DNA from: Candidatus Electrothrix aarhusensis | GTDB taxonomy: Bacteria; Desulfobacterota; Desulfobulbia; Desulfobulbales; Desulfobulbaceae | NCBI GenBank assembly: GCA_004028505.1 | Contig: MTKO01000072.1 | Span: forward strand, 1-51,479 | Reading direction: 5' to 3' | Length of the DNA stretch: 51,479 bases | In this document: in pieces, positions 1-10,109 of the stretch | Layout: every line of letters starts with the position of its first letter | Position numbering within the stretch: position 1 is the stretch's first letter | Notes under the pieces: model-generated | What the model was told of the DNA's origin: nothing | Database searches by the model: none | Seen by the model: only the letters and a program-made list of their open reading frames with translations | Made by a program: the position numbers and the translations under genes

Positions 1-1691
1 GTCCTGTCCCAGGGCGATCTGATAATTTATGATTGCCTCTTGGTTGCGCCCAAGCCGTTGTTGGTTCAAGGCAGGTTTGCGTAATCAATAGATGAGACTG
101 GGTTCAGCTGCACAGCCCGCTGGAAATGATGAACAGCCTGTTCAAAGCGGTCTTCCTTAAAATGGCAGACGCCGAGAATATTATGGATGTCCGGGCGTTC
201 TTCATCACAGGCTAGGCCTTGCTCTAGCACCGGTATGGCCTCTTTAAAGAGCTCCTGATCACGGAGGCAGCTACCCATGTACGAATAAATATACGGTTTG
301 TCCTCTTCGTTGGGCTGCATGGTCAGGGCCTGTTCAAAGCATTTTCGGGCTGGTTCCACCATGCCTTGGTCGTAGAAATTGCGTCCCCGGTAAAACTCTA
401 GGTAATAGGCATCAGGAAGATGCTTCTGCATTTCAGTCAGCTTGGTTTCCAGTTCGGCAGGCTCCAGTAGATCCGCAGCCAGCTTGGCCGCAAACAGCGG
501 CGCATCGCCGGAGGCAGCCCGTTCCCGGAAATGGGCCCCAGGGATAATGGTATAGGCTGCTGGGATCTGGAGATCAGGATGGATGGTATTGACCATCAGT
601 ACCTCCATATTAATTTTCTGGAGAGCCTCAAGACAGTTGTGAAGTTCCTGAAGCATATCGTTTGCATCGACTTGGGGAAGTTGGTCGATACTGATGGTCT
701 GCTCTGGGGTGAAGAGGTAGTTGACCTCATCTAGGCTGAGCGGTTTAGGCAGACCCGAGGCCACATAGTTAGACCCGGACTCAAAATCACCGGCCAGCTG
801 CGCGACTTCTGTCAGGGCGCGGATCAGCGCCTTATCAGCTCCGGGAGTGGTGCCAGCGGTGTAGACCAGTTCGCTTTTCTTGGGAAAAGTAGCCGGGTCC
901 CAGGCTAGGGCTGCCACGGTCGGGATGCCGGTATCCAGAGAAAAATCATTGAGCTGTACTTTGATACCGTTATGTCTGAATTTTTCAACCAGGGTACGGG
1001 CTACGGGATCGATCACCGAACTTGGATCAATGGTGGGCGTGCGGATTTTTTTTCGGGCGATTACAGCGCAGACGTGCCGTTCCACCACCTCGGAAATTCC
1101 CTGAATAACCGCCTCTTCAATGGTATTACCTGCACAGGGGCCGTTGAACTCATTGATAGCGTAAAACCAAGAAAAGGGCACCAGCACATCCGCATCCTTG
1201 GTTATATTTCTGGCCCAGGTCCAGCGTAAGGGCAGACCAGTGAGCAGCTGTTCAAGCTCCTCCGAACAGCGCTCTTCATCATGGACAGACTGAAGTAGAG
1301 CTGAAATCGGCAGGATGGGGTACCCGGCTTCCTGCATGGTTGGGTAATCGCCGGTGAGGAAATTCTCTGGATTTTTGAGAAAGGAAAAAAAACTGAAGCG
1401 CTCAGCAAGCTCCATACAGGCACTGGCCCTGGATTGCTCCGGCGTGGAACCCTTGCCCATCTGTTTTTTGGTGCCGATGATATCCAGGGCGTCTTTGCCA
1501 CAGACACTGAAGAAGACCGGGATATCCAGTCGACCGGTGTCAATGCGTTTCACTTCTTTGAGGATATCCAGGCCGGTGGCCTTTAAGCGTTTTTGAAAAC
1601 GTTCTACAGTTTGTTCCGGGGTGCATGCCTTATCCTGGTCATAGGTGTATTCTTTCGGACAGCTGTGCAGGCGGATGGTATTTTTTTTCAT
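1..1691 (-). CDS. YcaO-domain protein with C-terminal TPR repeats (3' end off window, one frameshift)
   Basis: YcaO proteins use ATP to phosphorylate backbone amides, making azolines, thioamides or related groups; E. coli YcaO instead assists RimO. The N-terminal ~400 residues look like a YcaO domain: a conserved Glu-rich helix (ACMELAERFS, about residue 90) and a second one (GISEVVERHV), both in ATP-binding regions of the family. From about residue 430 to the end are TPR helices (YRGRNFYDQG, YMGSCLRDQE, LGVCHFKEDRF). The frame stops at 66, but adding one base near 70-73 (ANLP becomes ANLALNQQRLG) restores another TPR reading off the left edge. The start is ATG at 1691, behind an A-rich stretch. 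No TfuA partner, precursor peptide or RimO is visible on this side, so the substrate is unknown. Confidence 0.85.
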
Positions 1692-1732
1692 TTTTTTATC
1701 AGGGTGCTAGTAGGCGATATACGGTTTGTTCG

Positions 1733-1957
1733 GCTTAACTCACATTGATCGGGTATTAAATATCTGAATTTCAAAGAAAAGCTATTTTTTGAAAAACAAT
1801 ATTTCAAAATATTTTATTTTTCCAGCAGAAGTAAGTCATTGTTTTTAATTCTCTTTATGTTAACCTGTCGGTATAAAAGAAATAGCTACAAGAGCTTGTT
1901 TTTTCAAAGGATTTAATTCAAAAAAGATAATGTCAACCCGCTCAATGTGAGCTTAAC
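1733..1957. repeat. AT-rich intergenic element bounded by an imperfect inverted repeat
   Basis: The gap between the YcaO gene and tsaE (1692-2128) has no convincing gene. It holds two copies of a ~21-base sequence in opposite orientation, at 1733-1753 and 1937-1957. They share the core CTCACATTGATCGGG, with one substitution and one or two indels. The interior is very AT-rich. This could be a small non-autonomous element (MITE-like), or paired regulatory sites upstream of the YcaO gene. No target-site duplication was confirmed. Confidence 0.45.
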
Positions 1958-2128
1958 TAAAAAATGAGGATAAAGAAAAGGGTAGGAATGGGTGGTTATT
2001 CGTATCCTATCGCAATAAGATGTACATAGTAGCATCTTGTCGGCGAAAAAGTCCAGGGTAAATCAGATGGCGAACGCAGAAAAAAAAAGGAAAAGAGCCG
2101 TGTTAAAGATGCGGGCTCTTCGGGTGAG

Positions 2129-2617
2129 TCAAGGAGATAATGCCGCAATACGGGATTGCCACGATTCTCCATAAGGCTGAAGAAGGCAGGTTCTTGTTGT
2201 CTCATTAACCGGTTTCAAAATAAGATCCAGACGCTCTTCGGGTTGCAGACTCCCCAGCCGGTCCGGCCATTCAATAACAGTGAGGCCAGGGCCGCCGATA
2301 TAATCGAGCAGCCCGGCTCCTTCGATATCCTCTTCTCCGGCCAGGCGATAGCAGTCCATATGAAAGAGAGGGAGGCGACCCTGATACTCGTGCATCAGGG
2401 CAAAGGAAGGGCTGGAGACATACTGGTCTTCTGGTACCTCCAGGCCTTGGGCGATGAATTGGGTCAGGGTAGTTTTACCCACACCCAGGTCGCCGTGGAG
2501 AAGGATAGTATCTCCCTCTCGGGCGATGTGACCCAGCTGTCGGCCTAGAGCAGCTGTTGCCGTAATGTCTTGTAAGGTATACTTAATATACTTAAACGAT
2601 GGTGTTGCGGGTGACAT
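2129..2617 (-). CDS. tsaE: tRNA threonylcarbamoyladenosine biosynthesis ATPase TsaE
   Basis: TsaE is the P-loop ATPase that works with TsaB and TsaD to make N6-threonylcarbamoyladenosine at position 37 of ANN-decoding tRNAs. The 162-residue protein has the Walker A motif GDLGVGKTT near residue 42 and the family features SSPSFALMHEY, FHMDCYRL and VIEWPDR. Its length is normal. The ATG start lies 26 bases inside the end of the upstream kinase gene on the same strand, so the two are probably translationally coupled. tsaB and tsaD are not in the window. Confidence 0.95.
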   Translation of the reverse strand: MSPATPSFKYIKYTLQDITATAALGRQLGHIAREGDTILLHGDLGVGKTTLTQFIAQGLEVPEDQYVSSPSFALMHEYQGRLPLFHMDCYRLAGEEDIEGAGLLDYIGGPGLTVIEWPDRLGSLQPEERLDLILKPVNETTRTCLLQPYGESWQSRIAALSP

Positions 2618-3804
2618 TGCTTAATTCTACCTGCTTTTTTTCGGTTTTATTCTGTTTTTCCCTATCAAAATCAAAAGGGATAGTGAAGGATATTGCTGTT
2701 CCTTGGTTGATTATAGATTGAATGGCAATCTTGCCGCCAAGCATCTTAACTCGTTCAGACATGGCTATCAGTCCTATTCCACGCCGACTCTGGGGCCGTA
2801 GTACTTCCTGAACATGAAATCCCTTGCCGTTATCTGCGAGGGTGAGGACGACCTGAGCCTGATTGACCTTGATGGAAAAATCAATATGGCTTGCCTCGGC
2901 GTGATTGCAGATATTATTCAGGCTCTCTTGGACAAGTCGGTAGACTATCCGTTTTCCGTCAGTGGAGGTGATGTCCTGGAGAGAAGCCGGTTTAAAGGAG
3001 CAGGAAATTCCATGTGCTTCAGTAAAAAATTGTCAATAAGCTGTTGAAGAGCGGCATCCAGGCCAAGGTCTTCAATAATGACCGGACTAAGATTTTTTGA
3101 TAACAGGCGTACATCCTCAATGATTTGACTTATGCTGCTGCGGAGTACAGTTGACCAATTCTTTATTTTTTTCTGCTGTGCTGTCTCAGCCGGAAGAAAG
3201 TCGTGTTCCATGATCCGGGTCTGCATTTTTAACGCAGCTAAAGATTGCCCAAGTTCATCATGGAGCTCCATAGCAATTCGGCGCTGTTCCTCCTCTCTTG
3301 CTGTAAAGAGCGATATTGAGAGATTGCGCAGGGTTTGTTTCGAAGTATGCAGATGTTTGTTCGCCTGGGTGAGTAATTCTGGGTCAGGAGCTCTTTTTGT
3401 AATTCTCTGTTTTCTCGTTTTAATTTCCAGGTGTATGTTGCCTGAGAGAGCACCACTCGCATCTGGACAATTTCCCAGGGTTTGACGATGAACTGATAGA
3501 TATGGCCTTTATTGATAGCCGCGATAATATCCGTTGTATTGAGAAAACCAGTTATGATGATGCGGATAACAGATTCATTTTTTTGATAGATATGGGTCAG
3601 GAGTTCTACGCCTGTCATGCCGGGCATGGCTTGGTCCGAGAGCACCATAGCGACATCCTCTTCCTGCTCAAATCGTTCAAGGGCCTCCTCACCGGATGAT
3701 GCGCAGAGGATGTTGTATTCCTTTTGAAAACAGCTCACAAAAAAATCCATGCTTTCCTGATCATCTTCGACCAGAAGGATTTTCAGCTGTTCATGCTCTT
3801 GCAT
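2592..3804 (-). CDS. Response-regulator receiver fused to a HisKA_3-type histidine kinase (two frameshifts)
   Basis: This two-component signalling protein carries its receiver at the N terminus. Residues 1-125 are a receiver: acidic pair VEDD, phospho-acceptor Asp in MVLSDQAMPG, and the conserved Lys in VKPWE. A coiled linker leads to a HisKA_3 dimerisation domain whose phospho-acceptor is the His of MELHDELGQ. A HATPase_c domain follows, with N box QESLNNICNHA, G1 DNGKG and the segment GIGLIAMSERV. Three frames must be joined. One base is missing near 3376-3382 (LLTQ to LLTQANK) and one in the six-base A run at 3024-3029 (T run on the coding strand). With both restored the product is 404 residues and ends at 2592. 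There is no sensor domain or membrane segment, so it probably takes its input by phosphotransfer. The partner is unknown. Confidence 0.8.
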
Positions 3805-3926
3805 AGCGGATACCTTCTGTTGTATGCCGACTTCATAAGGCCGATGTACCAGTCGATTTTTACAGCTATTTTGTCGTGTTGGGATCTATATCCTGCTATT
3901 TAGGGAGATCTGGTTTAGTTTTTCTT

Positions 3927-5777
3927 CTAGAACCACCATGTATAGAGCAATTCATAGGGATTATAATATACCGGAAGCTGCTTGGGTTGCTTGAATTTAG
4001 AAGCAAAGGTCAGGCGATGATAGGCTAGATACCAATTCGGCACCACGTAATACCCATACCAAAGGACGCGATCTAAGGCCTTGCAAGCTGCTGTCAGCTC
4101 TTCTTGGGTTTCGGCATATATGAGTGAATCAACCAGACTGTCCACCACTGGCGATTGAATGCCTGCCAGATTTGAAGAGCCATTATGGGAAGCCGCAGTA
4201 GAAGACCATTTGTCTCGCTGTTCGTTACCCGGTGATTGTGATTGACCGAATACAGTAACGGTCATATCAAAATCAAAATTTTTCAGTCGATCCGTGTACA
4301 GGGCTGCATCAATGGTACGATAGCTTGCCTTTATCCCCAATTTTTCAAGATTTTTCACATAAGGAGCCATGACCCGCTCAAAAGAGGGGCTGACAAGCAG
4401 GATTTCAAACTCAAAACGTTGTTTACCGTCTGCTGAGACCAAAACCCCGTCTTTGACCTTCCAGCCCTGCTGCGTCAAGAGTTTTTGGGCTTGCCGGAGG
4501 TTGCCGCGCAGAGTGTTTGGGGGAGTGGTTGTCGGCGGGGTGATCGGGCTCTTAAAGACTTCAGGCGGGATAGCGCCCGGATATTTTTCTTTGAGCAGAT
4601 TAAGGAGTTTCAGTTCGGCTTCTCCGGGCAGTCCGGTCGCGGCCAGATCTGAGTTGCTGAAATAGGAATTTGCTCGGGTATACTGATTAAAAAAGAGCGC
4701 GTTATTGGTCCATTCAAAATCAAAGGCCAGCCCCAAGGCTTGACGTACTTTCGGGTTATTAAACAGCTCTTTTCTGGTATTAAAAACAAAGCCCTGCATG
4801 CCTTGGTTGTTTTTATGCGGAAAGGTCTGTTTGACCAGTTTGCCCTGATCAAAGGGGCGACCGTCCAGATCGCGTTGCCATTGTTTGGCGATATTCACCC
4901 ACATAAAGTCAAATTCTCCGGCTTTGAAGGCCTCAAGGCTGACGATTTGATCCTTGAAGTATTTAACTGTAATGGTCTTGTAATTGAACGTTCCTTTACG
5001 GGTGGGATGATCTGTGGCCCAATACTCGGGATTGCGTTCATAGGTAATAGATTTTCCGGGATTGACCTCTTTTACAATATAGGGGCCGCTGCCGACTGGA
5101 GGCAACATGGGATCGCCTTTGCTGTCAGCGCCGAAGCCGTGTTCTGTATAGAATTTTTTACTCAGTACGGGCAGGGCCGAGGCTATTATATGGAGCTCCC
5201 TGTTGGGACGACTGAAAAGGAAACGAATTTTCCCTTGAGCTTTATCCTCTATTTCAGCCCCGATGATATCCTGGTAATAGATCTGATACGAAGGATGGGC
5301 CAGATCAGACTTGAGGGTATCCAGGGAGAATTTGACATCTTCTACGGTCACTGGGCTGCCGTCGGAAAAACGGGCCTTCTCGTTCAGAGTAAAGAGAACA
5401 GACTTTTTATCCGCTGCTAGCTCAATATCCTTGGCAATTAGGCCGTATGCCGCAAAGGGCTCATCCAGACTGCCCACAGCCAAAGTTTCAAAGATCAGGC
5501 TTTGTTCGATGCCGAACAGGCCGAAGGCCTCTGTGCCCTTGAGGGTAAAGGGATTCATCTTGTCAAAGCTGCCTATGGCGTGTAAGGTCAGCAGCCCGCC
5601 TTTGTTTGCTTGCGGTTCAACATAATCAAAATGGTCAAACCCGGCAGGGTATTTCAACGAACCGTCAAGAGACACTCCGTGGGCCGCATAGACGCTGTTG
5701 GGAGAGAGGTGAACCAGAAAGGCGGAACACAGGACAAAGGCGAAGAAAAAGTTTTTTGATAAGCACATAATTTGCAT
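3927..5777 (-). CDS. YejA-like family 5 extracellular solute-binding protein
   Basis: This is a periplasmic peptide-binding lipocalin-unrelated SBP_bac_5 protein of an ABC importer, closest in feel to YejA (YejABEF, which imports peptides and microcin C in E. coli). Residues 1-31 are a signal peptide ending at SVYAAHG. The YejA-like stretch FDYVEPQANKGG begins around residue 50, and the family blocks GSFDKMNPF, LVPPVGSG-like (MLPPVGSGPY) and YERNPEYWA follow. The length of 616 residues is usual. A Pro/Thr-rich tract (SPITPPTTTPP) interrupts the C-terminal lobe. The SD-like AAAGGGATT precedes the ATG. No permease or ATPase genes lie next to it, so it either works with a distant transporter or is an orphan binding protein. 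Confidence 0.88.
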   Translation of the reverse strand: MQIMCLSKNFFFAFVLCSAFLVHLSPNSVYAAHGVSLDGSLKYPAGFDHFDYVEPQANKGGLLTLHAIGSFDKMNPFTLKGTEAFGLFGIEQSLIFETLAVGSLDEPFAAYGLIAKDIELAADKKSVLFTLNEKARFSDGSPVTVEDVKFSLDTLKSDLAHPSYQIYYQDIIGAEIEDKAQGKIRFLFSRPNRELHIIASALPVLSKKFYTEHGFGADSKGDPMLPPVGSGPYIVKEVNPGKSITYERNPEYWATDHPTRKGTFNYKTITVKYFKDQIVSLEAFKAGEFDFMWVNIAKQWQRDLDGRPFDQGKLVKQTFPHKNNQGMQGFVFNTRKELFNNPKVRQALGLAFDFEWTNNALFFNQYTRANSYFSNSDLAATGLPGEAELKLLNLLKEKYPGAIPPEVFKSPITPPTTTPPNTLRGNLRQAQKLLTQQGWKVKDGVLVSADGKQRFEFEILLVSPSFERVMAPYVKNLEKLGIKASYRTIDAALYTDRLKNFDFDMTVTVFGQSQSPGNEQRDKWSSTAASHNGSSNLAGIQSPVVDSLVDSLIYAETQEELTAACKALDRVLWYGYYVVPNWYLAYHRLTFASKFKQPKQLPVYYNPYELLYTWWF

Positions 5778-5907
5778 AATCCCTTTGCTGAAAAAAGATA
5801 TTGAGGTTTAATAGAGATCAATGAGCGATCATAATCGAAATCGGTTAAGAGAACAAGTTTTGTACAGCTCTCCTTTTTGCGGGAAAATCTCCTGAACGAA
5901 CGGTGTA

Positions 5908-7481
5908 ATGCAGAACGGTGTGATGCTTTCCCAATCAGTAAAAGAAACACGTTATATTTTTTTGACCTGGCTGGTTCTTGCTGCGGGGCTGGCTGTCCGT
6001 CTGCTTATCAGCGGGCAATTCCTTCTCGTGCCGGATGAGGCCAATTATTGGCAGTGGAGCCGTTATCTTGCTCTTGGTTATTATGACCATCCCCCCATGA
6101 TCGCGTGGGGAATTTGGTTGGCAACCAGTCTTTTTGGTCATACGGAATTCGCTGTTCGCCTACCCACCATCCTTGCTCTTGCTTTCTCCTCAGTCTATCT
6201 CTGTCTGCTCGCAGCACATTGGTTTTCTTGGCGAACAGCCTTGCAGGTTGCCCTGCTCACTCAGGCCGTTTTGTTGATGATTGGGTCTGCCCTGATTGCC
6301 ACGCCGGACGGCATGTTGCTTCTTTGCTGGGCAGCAGCCTGTTATCATGCTGCCCTCTCTGTTGAGCGTGATACCCTGTCACAATGGCTATTTACCGGTA
6401 TCTGGTTTGGCTTGGGTCTGCTTTCCAAGTACACCATGCTGTTTTTTCTGCCTTCGCTCTTTTTTGCGATGATTTTCACCAGAGCGTATCGGAAACGGTT
6501 GCTTAGCTACAGACCTTGGCTGGGACTGGTAACAGGCTTCCTGCTCTTTACCCCGGTCATTCTCTGGAATGCACAAAATAACTGGGTCACCTTTCGCCAT
6601 GTGCTGTTTCAAGGCGGGGTGGATGAATCGACTATCCTGACCTTGGCGTACCTTCCTGATTTTTTCGGCAGTCAGGCTGCTTGATTTCTCCTCTGATTTT
6701 TTTGTTCATTGTTGTTGGTTGGGTCAAAGGATGGTCTGGGGATCGAATTCCACGCCCACGGGCATCTTTCCTTATTTGGATGTCTTTAACCACTTTTCTG
6801 GTTTTTACCCTGCTGGCCCTGCATGTCCGTATCTACGGCAACTGGCCTGCTCCTGCCTACCTAACAGCCTTTGTTCTGATCGCGGCTCTGTATAGTCCGG
6901 GACAGGTAGGGGGAACTGAGAAAACAGCTTCTCGCTACCGTTTATGGCGGTTTGGACTCGGCTTGGCCTTTTTGGTTTCAACGCTTATTTTAGCGCAGCT
7001 TCTTTATCCAATTTTGCCACTCAGGGTTGCTTTGGATCGTACTGCCAGGGAAACCAAGGGCTGGGTTGCTCTGGGGGAGATTGTGGAGAAGGAAGTACAG
7101 GGTATGAAACGGCCTGAGCAAACCTTTATTTTCGGCCTTCGTTACCAGCTTGCCAGTGAACTGGCCTTTTATATGGAAGGACAACCGCGCACGGTGTCTA
7201 TTAACCGCTGGTCCAGGCCTAATGTGTATGATTTCTGGTTTACGGACGAGATGTTGCTTGGCCAGGATGCTGTTGGTGTCTTTGAGCATAAACCGGTTAT
7301 CACGGTGTTGCCCGAGGTGTTTGAACGGGTGGACCCTGTCGTTACAGTAAGGCTCCGCCGTATCGGGCCCTGGTTTGGCGAGGAAACAGTCCAAACCCTG
7401 TACCTGGCACGCTGCTACGGCTTTAAAGGCGGACTGGCCTGGGTACCGAAAAGCTCCGCTGATGTTCGGGCGGTACAATAA
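5908..7481 (+). CDS. Glycosyltransferase family 39 (ArnT/PMT-like) membrane protein (one frameshift)
   Basis: GT39 enzymes move sugars from polyprenyl-phosphate donors to lipid A or protein acceptors on the periplasmic side. The N-terminal half shows the family pattern: a first membrane segment, then an acidic luminal loop VPDEANYWQWSR with the catalytic-type Asp-Glu, the YDHPPMIAW motif, and many hydrophobic helices. The frame stops at 6684 (FFGSQAA, then TGA). Adding one T at 6681-6682 reads straight into the downstream half (AALISPLIFLF), giving 524 residues, normal for the family. The C-terminal half holds two or more membrane helices and a soluble periplasmic domain. The start may be ATG 5908 or 5923. 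It lies just upstream of uppP on the same strand, which fits undecaprenyl-phosphate sugar chemistry. Confidence 0.85.
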
Positions 7482-7561
7482 TATGTTTTCGAACGGCTTA
7501 CCCGTTGCTGAAAATGAAAAAAGAAAACCGGGGAGTCATCCGGTTTGTTGGGAGAGAAAGA

Positions 7562-8374
7562 ATGACTTTTTTGCAGGCAATTATCCTTGGTGTTGTTCAG
7601 GGACTCACGGAGTTTATCCCGGTGTCCAGCTCCGGTCACCTGGTACTGGTACCTCATTTTTTAGGTTGGGAATTTCCAGAAAAACAAGAGTTTATTTTTA
7701 ATGTGTTAGTGCAGTGGGGAACCCTGTTTGCTGTGTTTGTTTATTTTTGGAAAGATTTGACCGAGATTGCAAAGGCCTTCGTGCAGGGGATTATTCGGAG
7801 AGAGCCTTTTTTTGAGCCGAACTCGCGAATGGGCTGGTATCTGATTATAGCAACTCTGCCCGCTGTTGTGTTCGGTTTGCTGGGCAAGGATTTGATTGAG
7901 CATGCCTTTGCCAGTGCGAAGATGACAGGATATTTTCTTTTTTTAACCGCAATTTTGCTGGTCATTGCGGAAACCATTGGTCGGCGGAACCGTCGTATGG
8001 AGGAGATAACTTGGGTGGACAGCCTGTTGATCGGGTTTTCTCAGGTTCTTGCTTTGCTACCTGGTGTCTCTCGTTCTGGTTCGACTATCGCGGGTGGCAT
8101 GACACGACATCTGGATCGATCGGCGGCAGCTCGTTTTTCTTTTTTGATGTCTGTGCCTGTGATGTTGGGTGCTGGGTTACTTGCTCTCAAGGATTTGTCC
8201 GAGCTTCCTGTCCTCAATGATTTTCTCTTTCCTTTGCTAGCAGGGTTTTTAGCTGCTTTAGTGTCCGGCTATATCGCGATTCGTTGGTTGATTGCCTATT
8301 TGGGCAAACATTCTCTCTATCTCTTTGCTGGTTACTGTACCGTACTCGGTTTGATCGTTGTTCTCTCGGTTTGA
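7562..8374 (+). CDS. uppP: Undecaprenyl-diphosphatase UppP (BacA)
   Basis: UppP dephosphorylates undecaprenyl diphosphate to recycle the lipid carrier of peptidoglycan and surface polysaccharides, and overexpression gives bacitracin resistance. The family signatures are present: GLTEFIPVSSSGHL near residue 15 with its catalytic Glu, and LPGVSRSGSTI around residue 165 with the catalytic Arg/Ser region. The rest is hydrophobic helices. The ATG at 7562 follows a GGAGAG ribosome-binding site and gives 270 residues, the usual size; longer upstream starts add a polar tail not seen in the family. A terminator follows at 8406. Confidence 0.97.
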   Translation: MTFLQAIILGVVQGLTEFIPVSSSGHLVLVPHFLGWEFPEKQEFIFNVLVQWGTLFAVFVYFWKDLTEIAKAFVQGIIRREPFFEPNSRMGWYLIIATLPAVVFGLLGKDLIEHAFASAKMTGYFLFLTAILLVIAETIGRRNRRMEEITWVDSLLIGFSQVLALLPGVSRSGSTIAGGMTRHLDRSAAARFSFLMSVPVMLGAGLLALKDLSELPVLNDFLFPLLAGFLAALVSGYIAIRWLIAYLGKHSLYLFAGYCTVLGLIVVLSV

Positions 8375-8405
8375 AGGAATTCTTTTTTAACATTTTTTTC
8401 GGATC

Positions 8406-8434
8406 GGGGCGCTTCCCGCCCCCCCCCTTTTTTA
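8406..8434 (+). terminator. Rho-independent terminator after uppP
   Basis: GGGGCG pairs with CGCCCC across a five-base loop (CTTCC), followed by a C run and then seven T residues. It lies 32 bases after the uppP stop, in the right orientation. Confidence 0.75.
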
Positions 8435-8672
8435 CTTCCCCCTGTTTCCTGTTATCGCTTTTTTTTTTAAATAAAAAAAATTGTACTTTACAGGAAGGAT
8501 ACAGTAAAAGAGGGGGGAGATTTTTTCAAATAGAGGATCTCTTCTATCGTGGATGGACCTATTCTTTATTTTACGATATAGGGCGTAGAATTATAAAAAT
8601 ATTGCAATTCGTTCTGGATGGATATAAAAAATTCTGCGTAAATTTTTTAATTCAGGAAACGAGTTAGATCTT

Positions 8673-9062
8673 ATGAAGAAAAATATTGAACAACGCAGGC
8701 AGCCAAGAATGCGATTAGATGGATATACCGCAAATATCGCTAACGATGGTTTTGTATACACCGCAACGGTTCAAGATGTATCCCTTAAAGGGATGCAATT
8801 ACAGGGCTTGCCAGCCAGATTTACAGCGTTACATGGAGAGCAGTTCAGTGTTGTTGTTTCTGATTTTCAGGAAGTAAGGCATTACAAATTAACGGTGCAT
8901 TCGAAATGGAGGAAAAAGGATGGTCGCTTAGTGGCCGTTGGGTTTCATATTAAAAATGCCCCAGGCAGCTGGAAGCAATTTATTTTTCAAGAGATGCCTG
9001 AGCATACCCATGATTCCTCTGAAGAGGATGTTTGGGATCAGTATGTCGGCGCTCGAGACTAA
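8673..9062 (+). CDS. PilZ domain protein (predicted c-di-GMP binding)
   Basis: PilZ domains bind cyclic di-GMP and pass the signal to motility, exopolysaccharide or other outputs. This 129-residue cytoplasmic protein has the N-terminal arginine motif (RRQPRMRLDG, residues 8-17) and the second motif DVSLKG near residue 45, which together form the ligand site. A short beta-rich body and an acidic tail follow. No other domain is present, so it is a single-domain adaptor. It ends 20 bases before epmA on the same strand, so co-transcription is possible, but no functional link is evident. Confidence 0.85.
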   Translation: MKKNIEQRRQPRMRLDGYTANIANDGFVYTATVQDVSLKGMQLQGLPARFTALHGEQFSVVVSDFQEVRHYKLTVHSKWRKKDGRLVAVGFHIKNAPGSWKQFIFQEMPEHTHDSSEEDVWDQYVGARD

Positions 9063-9082
9063 AAACACCTAAAGCGGATTTT

Positions 9083-9970
9083 ATGTTATCACCTGATGGG
9101 TTTACGCAGCGTTCTCTCATGATGCAGAGAGTTCGCGATTTTTTCTATCACCAGGAATACATAGAGGTGGATACGCCAATCCGTCTTCCGGTCCTGATCC
9201 CGGAAGCAGAAATTCTTCCTCTTGCTTCTGAAATGTGGTTCCTGCAAACCTCTCCTGAACTCTGTATGAAACGAGTACTGGCCCAAGGCTGCCCGCAAAT
9301 TTTTCAGATTTGTCCCTGCTTTCGCAAAGGAGAACGGGGACGGCTTCATCAGGAAGAATTTACCATGCTGGAATGGTACCATGCTGGATGGAGCTATCTG
9401 GAGCTGATGAAAGAGTGTGAGCAGATGATCAGGCAGGTTGCAGGGAAAGATATTGTCTGCCGATCCGGTAAAGAAATTCCCCTACAGGCACCCTGGCAGC
9501 GACTGACAGTAAACGACGCATTTCTGCGTTATGCGGGGATATCTGCTAAAGAGGCGGTGCGTACAGGAGACTTTGACCTGTTACTGGTAGAAAAAGTCGA
9601 GCCGGAGCTTGGCTGGGAATCTCCGGTTTTTCTTTATGATTATCCGGTTGAGTTGGCCTCACTGGCCCGACCTAAGCCGAGATATCCCGAGTTGGCGGAG
9701 CGCTTTGAGCTCTATATCAGTGGTATTGAATTGGCTAATGGCTTTTCTGAGTTAACAAATTCTGTCATACAGAGGCGTCGTTTCGACGAGGAGATCCAAA
9801 AGATTGATAGCAGTGACAATCCTCGAAAGATGCCGGAGAAATTTCTTGCAGCCCTTGAAGAACTGCCGGACTGCGCGGGCATAGCCCTCGGCTTGGATCG
9901 TTTATTCATGCTCTTGTTGGAACAGGACTGTCTTGCCAAAGTGCTCCCCTTTTCTGAGAAGGATTTGTAA
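9083..9970 (+). CDS. epmA: Elongation factor P--(R)-beta-lysine ligase EpmA (PoxA/GenX)
   Basis: EpmA is a lysyl-tRNA synthetase paralogue that attaches (R)-beta-lysine to a conserved Lys of elongation factor P, helping ribosomes through polyproline stretches. The 295-residue protein is a class II synthetase catalytic core without the anticodon-binding domain. Motif 2-like FRKGERGRLHQEEFTMLEWY lies around residue 90-110, and the motif 3 segment GIALGLDRLFML near the C terminus. ANGFSELTN marks the amino-acid pocket. The ATG at 9083 gives the family N terminus; earlier starts run into the PilZ gene. efp and epmB (the lysine aminomutase) are not in the window. Confidence 0.93.
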   Translation: MLSPDGFTQRSLMMQRVRDFFYHQEYIEVDTPIRLPVLIPEAEILPLASEMWFLQTSPELCMKRVLAQGCPQIFQICPCFRKGERGRLHQEEFTMLEWYHAGWSYLELMKECEQMIRQVAGKDIVCRSGKEIPLQAPWQRLTVNDAFLRYAGISAKEAVRTGDFDLLLVEKVEPELGWESPVFLYDYPVELASLARPKPRYPELAERFELYISGIELANGFSELTNSVIQRRRFDEEIQKIDSSDNPRKMPEKFLAALEELPDCAGIALGLDRLFMLLLEQDCLAKVLPFSEKDL

Positions 9971-10109
9971 AGTTATCTTTTTTTGGAAAGACATATTTTT
10001 GTTTGTTTTTGCAATATTTTATGGTTAAATAAGTTCCTTTGCTTGTAGAAACTCCTTCTTCCAAAGAAGGAAGTCAGAAGCTATTTGAAAAGAAGAGAGA
10101 AAGGAGAAC

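Noticed and set aside
10051-10074. Hairpin between epmA and the OMP gene as a terminator
   Set aside because: There is a stem but no T tract, and it is close to the OMP ribosome-binding site; kept unassigned.
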